Of a stretch of DNA of 10,929 bases, positions 6,284 through 10,929 are shown piece after piece. Numbering within the stretch: the stretch's first letter is position 1; every line of letters starts with the position of its first letter. This DNA comes from JAAYYM01 sp964483155 (lineage in GTDB: Bacteria; Bacillota; Clostridia; Lachnospirales; Lachnospiraceae). The translations under genes and the position numbers were made by a program. The notes below the pieces were generated by a model. It did no database searches, had not been told where the DNA came from, and saw nothing but the letters and a program-made list of their open reading frames with translations. The stretch is from NCBI GenBank assembly GCA_964483155.1, contig CAZAAC010000069.1, forward strand, positions 1-10,929, given 5' to 3'.

Positions 6284-7273
6284 ATGCCTAAGTTTGATGA
6301 TATAATTGGACAGGATCAAATAAAGAAATATTTGCAAAAAACAATTCAAACAAATAAAGTTTCTCATGCATATATTATAAATGGAGAACGAGGATCAGGA
6401 AAAGAATTTATAGCTAGCTTGTTTGCTATGACATTGCAATGTGAGGCAAAGGAAGCTGATCCTTGCATGATTTGTCATTCCTGTAAACAAGCGATTACAA
6501 ATAATCAGCCAGATATTATTCGATTAAGTCATGAGAAGCCAAATACAATAGGTGTTGAAGATATAAGAGAACAGATCAATAAGGACGTACAAGTAAAACC
6601 ATATAGTAGCGGCAGAAAAGTTTATATTATTAATGATGGAGATAAAATGACACAACAAGCTCAGAATGCATTGCTTAAGACATTAGAAGAGCCTCCGGAG
6701 TATGTAGTAATTATTATTCTTACTAATAATGTGATGTTATTATTAGATACATTGGTTTCAAGGTGTGCAGTTCTAAATATGAAGCCAGTAAAAGATAGTA
6801 TCGTTAGAAAATATCTTATGGAAACATTACATGTTCCGGATTATCAAGCAGACATTTGTGTAGCTTTTGCAAGAGGAAACATAGGTAAGGCAAAGAGTTT
6901 AGCATCTTCTGAAGATTTTGATAACATAAAAGAAGAAGCAATTACCGTATTAAAAAATATTCAAGAGATGGATGTTAGTGATTTGATTATAGCGATCAAA
7001 AAAATAGGAGAATATAAGTTAAATATTCAAGATTATTTGGATATACTAATTATATGGTATAGAGATGTTTTGCTTTTTAAAGCAACATACGATGCAACAA
7101 ATTTAATTTTCAAAGAAGAAGTAAAGTATATTAAAGAACAAGCAAGCAAAAGCGCATACGAAGGAATCGAAATTATTATCAAGGCAATAGAAAAGGCAAA
7201 GCAAAGGCTTGATGCCAATGTTAATTTTGATTTGGTACTGGAATTACTATTACTTACAATAAAGGAGAACTAG
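6284..7273 (+). CDS. holB: DNA polymerase III delta' subunit
   Basis: This AAA+ clamp-loader subunit is part of the complex that loads the beta sliding clamp onto primed DNA. From ATG 6284 it has 329 residues. The N-terminal FDDIIGQDQIKKYL is typical of DnaX/HolB proteins. GERGSGKE (34-41) is a Walker A-like loop whose last Ser/Thr is replaced, fitting the non-ATPase role of delta'. Four cysteines (C53, C61, C64, C67) form the expected zinc module. VYIINDGDKMTQQAQNALLK is the Walker B/helix region, followed by LEEPPE, and SRC in LVSRCAVL is the arginine-finger motif that acts on the neighbouring subunit. The C-terminal third is the helical collar domain. GGAAGG (6268-6273) is ten bases from ATG 6284 and only one from ATG 6275, so the later start is preferred. 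It ends one base before ricT. Confidence 0.95.
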   Translation: MPKFDDIIGQDQIKKYLQKTIQTNKVSHAYIINGERGSGKEFIASLFAMTLQCEAKEADPCMICHSCKQAITNNQPDIIRLSHEKPNTIGVEDIREQINKDVQVKPYSSGRKVYIINDGDKMTQQAQNALLKTLEEPPEYVVIIILTNNVMLLLDTLVSRCAVLNMKPVKDSIVRKYLMETLHVPDYQADICVAFARGNIGKAKSLASSEDFDNIKEEAITVLKNIQEMDVSDLIIAIKKIGEYKLNIQDYLDILIIWYRDVLLFKATYDATNLIFKEEVKYIKEQASKSAYEGIEIIIKAIEKAKQRLDANVNFDLVLELLLLTIKEN

Positions 7274-7274
7274 A

Positions 7275-8180
7275 ATGATAAAAGTAATTGGAATAAGATT
7301 TAGAACAGCAGGGAAGATATATTATTTTAATCCGAAACAATATGAAATCAAGCGTGGGGAACATGTAATTGTTGAAACAGCAAGAGGTGTAGAATATGGA
7401 ACAGTTGTAATGCCACCTACCGAAGTGGAAGACAATAAAGTTATTCAGCCGCTAAAAGCCGTAATACGGGTTGCAACACCAGAAGATGATGAGACAGAAT
7501 TAAATAATAGGGTTAAAGAAAAAGAGGCTTTTAAGATTTGCTTGGAAAAAATACAAAAACACGAACTTGAAATGAAATTAATTGATGCAGAGTATACATT
7601 TGACAATAATAAGGTTTTATTCTATTTTACTGCTGATGGGAGAATTGATTTCAGGGAATTAGTAAAAGATTTAGCAGCAGTATTTAAAACGAGAATAGAA
7701 CTTCGTCAAATAGGTGTGCGTGATGAAACTAAAATATTAGGAGGGATAGGTATTTGTGGAAGGCCATTGTGTTGTCATACCCATCTTGCAGAGTTTGCAC
7801 CAGTATCCATTAAAATGGCAAAAGAACAGAATCTTTCTTTAAATCCAACAAAAATTTCTGGAATATGTGGAAGACTTATGTGCTGTTTAAAAAATGAAGA
7901 AGAAACATACGAGGATTTAAACCGAAGATTGCCCAATGTAGGTGATTTTGTTATAGCAGAAGACGGCGCAAAAGGTGAAGTATCAAGCGTAAATGTGCTT
8001 CGTCAGTTGGTAAAGGTTATTGTTGACGTAAATGATGAAAAAGAAATTCATGAGTATAAGGTTGAGCAGTTAAAATTTAAACCACGTCAAAGGAAAGAGC
8101 GTAAGGTAGAAAATAAGGAGTTAGAAGAGTTAGAAAAGCTTGAAAAAAAGGAAGGAAAGTCTAAACTTGATGATGATTGA
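7275..8180 (+). CDS. ricT: PSP1-domain protein RicT (YaaT), RNase Y specificity factor
   Basis: This 301-residue protein carries the PSP1 C-terminal domain. The N-terminal half has GIRFRTAGKIYYF and VETARGVEYGTVV (33-45). The core has two cysteine clusters, GICGRPLCC (159-167) and GICGRLMCC (197-204), giving C161, C166, C167, C198, C203 and C204. In B. subtilis, RicT works with RicA (YmcA) and RicF (YlbF) in a complex carrying [4Fe-4S] clusters that steers RNase Y and affects competence, biofilm formation and sporulation. RicA and RicF are not in this window. The last 30 residues are a Lys/Glu-rich tail, probably disordered or helical. AGGAG (7263-7267) lies within the end of holB, seven bases before ATG 7275, so the two are translationally linked. 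The 3' end overlaps the next gene by 11 bases. Confidence 0.95.
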   Translation: MIKVIGIRFRTAGKIYYFNPKQYEIKRGEHVIVETARGVEYGTVVMPPTEVEDNKVIQPLKAVIRVATPEDDETELNNRVKEKEAFKICLEKIQKHELEMKLIDAEYTFDNNKVLFYFTADGRIDFRELVKDLAAVFKTRIELRQIGVRDETKILGGIGICGRPLCCHTHLAEFAPVSIKMAKEQNLSLNPTKISGICGRLMCCLKNEEETYEDLNRRLPNVGDFVIAEDGAKGEVSSVNVLRQLVKVIVDVNDEKEIHEYKVEQLKFKPRQRKERKVENKELEELEKLEKKEGKSKLDDD

Positions 8181-8907
8181 GTTAAAAGAAGGCGAAAGAA
8201 TTGATGAATTACAGAGAAGTGGGTACCAAATCATTCAAAATCAAAACAAATTTTGTTTTGGAATGGATGCAGTTCTTCTTTCAGGTTTTGCCACAATAAA
8301 AGAGGGAGAAGATGTGTTAGATATTGGAACGGGTACGGGTATTATTCCTATTCTTCTAGAGGCAAAAACGTCAGGACATCATTTCGTGGGATTGGAAATA
8401 CAAGAAGAAAGTGCAGAAATGGCGAGAAGGAGTGTTCGTCTTAATCATCTTGAGAATAAAGTTGAAATTATTAGTGGAGATATAAAAGAAGCAGAACAAT
8501 TATTTGATGCTGCTTCTTTTGATGTAATAGTAACCAATCCTCCTTATATGATAGGATGTCATGGACTTCATAGTCCAAATAAACAAAAGGCAATTGCTAG
8601 ACATGAGATATGTTGTACATTAGAAGATATTATACGAGAAGGAACAAAATTAATGAAGCCAGGTGGTAGGTTTTATATGGTTCACAGACCATTCCGTTTG
8701 GTAGAAATCTTTTGTTGTATGACAAAATATAAATTAGAGCCCAAGAGAATGCAGTTAGTATATCCATATGTAGAGAAGGAGCCGAATATGGTTTTGATAG
8801 AAGGATGTATGGGAGGAAAACCACGTATTAAAGTAGAAAAACCATTAATAATTTATAAAGATAAAAATATGTATACAGATGAAATATATAACATATATGG
8901 ATACTGA
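8170..8907 (+). CDS. trmN: TrmN6-type tRNA1(Val) (adenine-N6)-methyltransferase (YabB-like)
   Basis: From ATG 8170 this 245-residue protein is a class I SAM-dependent methyltransferase. FGMDAVLLSGFA (30-41) is the segment typical of TrmN6/YfiC proteins. DIGTGTG (51-57) is SAM motif I, GLEIQ (74-78) carries the acidic residue for the SAM ribose, SGDI (102-105) follows, and NPPY (123-126) is the catalytic motif of amino-group methylation. E. coli YfiC (TrmN6) methylates A37 of tRNA1(Val); the Bacillus homologue is YabB, in this gene position. The target here is inferred from homology. Start options are TTG 8140, TTG 8167, and ATG 8170 or 8173. The AAGGAAGGAAAG tract at 8148-8159, ten bases upstream, and the protein match favour 8170. 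The start overlaps ricT by 11 bases. It ends with a TGA 20 bases before rsmI. Confidence 0.9.
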   Translation: MMIELKEGERIDELQRSGYQIIQNQNKFCFGMDAVLLSGFATIKEGEDVLDIGTGTGIIPILLEAKTSGHHFVGLEIQEESAEMARRSVRLNHLENKVEIISGDIKEAEQLFDAASFDVIVTNPPYMIGCHGLHSPNKQKAIARHEICCTLEDIIREGTKLMKPGGRFYMVHRPFRLVEIFCCMTKYKLEPKRMQLVYPYVEKEPNMVLIEGCMGGKPRIKVEKPLIIYKDKNMYTDEIYNIYGY

Positions 8908-8927
8908 GTTAAAAGAAGGAAGGATTA

Positions 8928-9779
8928 ATGATGCAGGGAATATTATATTTATGTGCGACACCAATTGGAAATTTGGGAGATATAACGACTCATGTACTAG
9001 ACACACTGCGGGAGGTAGACTTGATTGCAGCAGAGGATACTCGAAATAGTATTAAGTTAATAAATCGTTTTGAGATTAAAACGCCTATGACCAGTTATCA
9101 TGACCATAATAAATATAATAAAGCAAATGAATTAATTCGAAAAATGCAAGAGGGAAAAAATATTGCATTAATAACAGACGCTGGAACACCAGCTATATCT
9201 GATCCAGGGGAAGCGTTGGTTAAGATGTGTTATGAAGCAGGAATCACAGTAACATCATTACCAGGAGCATGTGCCTGTATTACAGCACTTACACTTTCTG
9301 GTTTAAGTACAAGGCGCTTTTGCTTTGAAGGATTTTTGCCGACTGAAAAAAAAGAGAGAAAAGAGGTTCTTATAGAATTAAAAAATGAAACCAGAACGAT
9401 GGTCATTTACGAAGCACCACATCACTTGATTAAAACGCTAGAAGAAATAATGAAGTCAATTGGAGACAGAACTATTACAATATGCCGTGAATTAACAAAG
9501 AAATATGAAACAGTGTATCAAACAAGTTTATCGGAATCAATTGTATATTTTCAGGAGATAGAACCAAAAGGAGAATTTGTTATTGTAATAGAAGGGAAAA
9601 GTAGAGAGAGTTTAACAGAAGAAATGATTCAAGAATGGGGAAAAATAACGATAGAAGAGCATATGCAATACTATGAAAAACAAGGAAGCGATAAAAAAAG
9701 TGCGATGAAGCAAGTCGCAAAAGACAGAGGGATTACGAAAAGAGAAATATATCAGTATATAATAAAAGATAATGGGTAA
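8928..9779 (+). CDS. rsmI: 16S rRNA (cytidine-1402 2'-O) methyltransferase RsmI
   Basis: This 283-residue tetrapyrrole-methylase-fold protein methylates the ribose of C1402 in 16S rRNA, near the ribosomal P site. Family motifs appear in order: LYLCATPIGNLGD (6-18), AAEDTR (34-39), TSYHDHN (55-61), DAGTPAISDPG (84-94, the SAM-side loop), LPGACA (111-116), FEGFLP (133-138) and IYEAPHH (160-166). The C-terminal helical part, with KKSAMKQVAKDRGITKREIYQ, is the usual accessory segment for RNA contact. Length is normal for RsmI. Two adjacent ATG codons (8928, 8931) follow AAGGAAGG (8916-8923), four and seven bases away; either can serve. It closes the plus-strand run and is followed by a strong hairpin. 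B. subtilis has the homologue (yabC) at the same place next to abrB. Confidence 0.96.
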   Translation: MMQGILYLCATPIGNLGDITTHVLDTLREVDLIAAEDTRNSIKLINRFEIKTPMTSYHDHNKYNKANELIRKMQEGKNIALITDAGTPAISDPGEALVKMCYEAGITVTSLPGACACITALTLSGLSTRRFCFEGFLPTEKKERKEVLIELKNETRTMVIYEAPHHLIKTLEEIMKSIGDRTITICRELTKKYETVYQTSLSESIVYFQEIEPKGEFVIVIEGKSRESLTEEMIQEWGKITIEEHMQYYEKQGSDKKSAMKQVAKDRGITKREIYQYIIKDNG

Positions 9780-9787
9780 TAGTACAA

Positions 9788-9816
9788 AAAACTCGTAAGT
9801 AATACTTACGAGTTTT
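9788..9816. terminator. Bidirectional intrinsic terminator between rsmI and abrB
   Basis: A perfect 13-bp inverted repeat has arms at 9788-9800 (AAAACTCGTAAGT) and 9804-9816, around a three-base AAT loop. The arm ends supply a U run on either strand (TTTT on plus; the A run at 9786-9791 reads as six T on minus). It lies nine bases after the rsmI stop and 22 bases past the abrB end, so it can stop both converging transcripts. Confidence 0.9.
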
Positions 9817-9837
9817 CAGTAACAACCTGTGTGAAAA

Positions 9838-10101
9838 TTATTTTGAAATCTTCATGCCGGCAACTTTTGCCAATTCTTTAATTGATTCCCTAGAGACTTT
9901 TTTTCCATGAAATTCAATTAAATCCTCTTTATTACCTGTAAAAATATCACTCGGAGCATATTTTTCGAGAATAATTCTTTGCTCTTCCACATAAATATGA
10001 AGAGCATCTCTGTCGGTAATGCCGAGGTTTTTGCGGAGCTCCATTGGTAAAGTAATTCTACCAAGATCATCGAGTTTTCTAACTACACCTGTGTCTGTCA
10101 T
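9838..10101 (-). CDS. abrB: AbrB/SpoVT-family transition-state regulator
   Basis: This is an 87-residue DNA-binding protein. Residues 5-27 (GVVRKLDDLGRITLPMELRKNLG) form the swapped-hairpin AbrB DNA-binding domain, closely like B. subtilis AbrB (GIVRKVDELGRVVIPIELRRTLG, from memory). The arginines and the LGRI-LP turn are kept. DALHIYVEEQRIILEKY continues the dimer core. The shorter C-terminal part would mediate oligomerisation; the Cys found there in Bacillus AbrB is absent. Such proteins bind AT-rich promoters as tetramers and repress stationary-phase genes, often including their own. ATG at 10101 was chosen because GGAGG (minus strand, 10110-10114) lies eight bases upstream; the in-frame TTG at 10116 would place that site inside the gene. 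It is convergent to rsmI and divergent from metG, keeping the Bacillus rsmI-abrB-metS order, but on the opposite strand to its neighbours. Confidence 0.93.
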   Translation of the reverse strand: MTDTGVVRKLDDLGRITLPMELRKNLGITDRDALHIYVEEQRIILEKYAPSDIFTGNKEDLIEFHGKKVSRESIKELAKVAGMKISK

Positions 10102-10133
10102 CCGCTTATCCTCCAATCTGTGTTTGTCATTTT

Positions 10134-10168
10134 ATTATACATACAAGTAATTGGAAGTACAATGTCAA
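10134..10168 (-). promoter_or_regulatory. Probable abrB promoter
   Basis: On the minus strand a perfect TATAAT occupies 10134-10139. This places the start near 10127, about 13 bases before the ribosome binding site. A TTGACA sits at 10163-10168, but 23 bases from the -10 is too far for a standard pair. At 17-base spacing the -35 would be TTGTAC, a weak match. The -10 is convincing; the -35 is not settled. Confidence 0.5.
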
Positions 10169-10236
10169 TTACTAACAAAATATTCTAAGTAATCAAATAT
10201 TTTTTATTATAATATTTGTGTGTTTTTACATATGTA

Positions 10237-10265
10237 TTGACACTCAAAATAGAAAGTGATAGTCT
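10237..10265 (+). promoter_or_regulatory. Probable metG promoter
   Basis: A perfect -35 TTGACA (10237-10242) is followed after 17 bases by TAGTCT (10260-10265, three of six matches). TG at 10257-10258 forms an extended -10 (TGATAGTCT), which can make up for the weak hexamer. Transcription would begin near 10272, leaving a leader of about 77 bases. It is divergent from the abrB promoter, and AbrB could act on this AT-rich shared region. Confidence 0.6.
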
Positions 10266-10280
10266 TACAACATAGGTTTT

Positions 10281-10352
10281 ATGCATATAGATTCGTCTTC
10301 TCTAAATTATAAGAGAAGGCATTTTTACTATAAAGAGAAGGAGAAACTATGA
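10281..10352 (+). other. Possible 23-codon upstream ORF overlapping the metG start
   Basis: ATG 10281 opens a frame of 23 codons whose TGA (10350-10352) overlaps the metG ATG (10349-10351) as ATGA. The frame crosses the whole leader hairpin and the metG ribosome binding site. Its own ribosome binding site is weak (AGG at 10274-10276, four bases away) and would lie at the extreme 5' end of the predicted transcript. It has no extra Met codons. Support comes from the geometry only. Confidence 0.25.
10295..10326 (+). terminator. Terminator-like hairpin in the metG leader (possible attenuator)
   Basis: GTCTTCTCT (10295-10303) pairs over nine base pairs, one of them G-T, with AGAGAAGGC (10312-10320) around an eight-base loop. 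ATTTTT (10321-10326) follows. It lies between the proposed metG promoter and the metG start, so full termination would silence metG. That suggests a partial or regulated terminator. The U run is short (five), so efficiency may be moderate. Confidence 0.6.
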
Positions 10353-10929
10353 ATAAAAATGAAAAGAAATACTATATAACAACGGCAATTACATATACTT
10401 CCGGGAAACCACATATTGGCAATAGTTATGAAATAGTACTCGCAGATAGTATTGCAAGATTTAAAAGACAGCAAGGTTATGATGTGTTTTTTCAAACAGG
10501 TACGGATGAACATGGACAAAAAGTAGAACTAAAAGCAGCGGAGAAGGGAATGTTGCCAAAGGAATTTGTAGATGAAGTGACAAGTATTGTTAAAGGATTA
10601 TGGGACTTAATGGATACTTCGTATGATAGATTTATTCGAACAACTGATCCTGAGCACGAAATACAAATTCAAAAAATTTTTAAAAAATTGTATCAGCAAG
10701 GTGATATTTATAAAAGTGCCTATGAAGGATTATATTGTACACCATGTGAATCTTTTTGGACAGAATCACAGCTTATTGATGGAAAATGCCCAGACTGTGG
10801 AAGAGAAGTTCACCCAGCAAAAGAAGAGGCATATTTTCTTAAGTTAAGCAAGTACGCAGATAGATTAATTGAGCATATTAACAAACATCCTGAGTTTATT
10901 CAACCAGTATCAAGAAAAAATGAAATGAT
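10349..10929 (+). CDS. metG: Methionyl-tRNA synthetase, N-terminal part (runs off the window)
   Basis: The first 193 codons of a class I aminoacyl-tRNA synthetase are present, with no stop before the window end. It charges tRNA-Met with methionine in the cytosol. YYITTAITYTSGKPHIGNSYE (8-28) holds the HIGH-type ATP-binding motif in the HIGN form. TGTDEHGQK (50-58) is the conserved segment around the methionine/ATP site. FIRTTDPEH (95-103) follows. The connective domain has a single zinc knuckle from C130, C133, C147 and C150 (CTPC...CPDC), as in the one-knuckle MetG group of many Firmicutes. The KMSKS motif and anticodon-binding domain must lie beyond the window. ATG 10349 is five bases after AAGGAG (10338-10343). 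It is divergent to abrB, with the leader hairpin described separately. Confidence 0.97.
   Translation, partial: MNKNEKKYYITTAITYTSGKPHIGNSYEIVLADSIARFKRQQGYDVFFQTGTDEHGQKVELKAAEKGMLPKEFVDEVTSIVKGLWDLMDTSYDRFIRTTDPEHEIQIQKIFKKLYQQGDIYKSAYEGLYCTPCESFWTESQLIDGKCPDCGREVHPAKEEAYFLKLSKYADRLIEHINKHPEFIQPVSRKNEM

Noticed and set aside
6284..7273. HolB as a second, ATP-hydrolysing DnaX-like subunit
   Set aside because: The Walker A loop lacks the terminal Ser/Thr and the length is about half that of DnaX; the features fit delta'.
10201..10220. A second plus-strand promoter with TATAAT at 10208-10213
   Set aside because: There is no -35-like hexamer at 16-18 bases, and the stretch is simply very AT-rich.
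10266..10348. A T-box or SAM riboswitch controlling metG
   Set aside because: The leader is only about 77 bases after the predicted start and shows no T-box sequence, specifier loop or SAM aptamer core.
10623..10847. A 74-codon plus-strand frame inside metG
   Set aside because: It lies in another frame of the well-supported metG coding region and has no family resemblance; it is a shadow.

Overview
The window is AT-rich, and its gene order and protein families point to a low-GC Firmicute of the class Clostridia, most likely a Lachnospiraceae relative. The clearest sign is the run yaaR, holB, ricT (yaaT), trmN (yabB), rsmI, abrB, metG. This is the order known around the Bacillus subtilis holB-metS locus, but here without yabA and yazA. 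Other signs are strong purine-rich ribosome binding sites, tRNA genes with no encoded CCA, and a HIGN form of the MetG signature. The species cannot be named from sequence alone.

Layout. Bases 1-198 hold the 3' part of a tRNA-Lys(TTT), a complete tRNA-Phe(GAA) and an intrinsic terminator. A promoter at about 229-257 and a leader of about 120 bases precede a plus-strand gene run. Its first part (384-4666) looks like a surface-glycan cassette: a UDP-galactopyranose-mutase-like FAD protein, a Dpm1-like GT2 glycosyltransferase, an AftB-like GT-C membrane glycosyltransferase and a DUF308/HdeD-like membrane protein. Close spacing or overlap couples these genes. An HD-domain protein (4653-5162) and a divergent guanylate-kinase-like protein (5187-5780) link the cassette to the housekeeping block.

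The housekeeping block (5820-9779) encodes YaaR, the DNA polymerase III delta' subunit, the RNase Y-specificity factor RicT, a TrmN6-type tRNA methyltransferase and the 16S rRNA methyltransferase RsmI. It ends at a 13-bp perfect hairpin that probably stops transcription from both sides. An AbrB-family regulator reads back toward it on the minus strand. Divergent to abrB, methionyl-tRNA synthetase starts at 10349 and runs off the window.

Most worth following up are: (i) the four-gene set, which has the parts expected for making a lipid-linked, possibly furanose, sugar and adding it to a polymer outside the membrane; (ii) the metG leader, where a terminator-like hairpin, a second copy of its 3' arm over the metG ribosome binding site, and a 23-codon upstream ORF ending in an ATGA overlap with metG are superimposed; (iii) the guanylate-kinase-like protein, which seems to lack the conserved acidic residues of the nucleotide-acceptor site. 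No mobile element, CRISPR array or clear pseudogene was seen.
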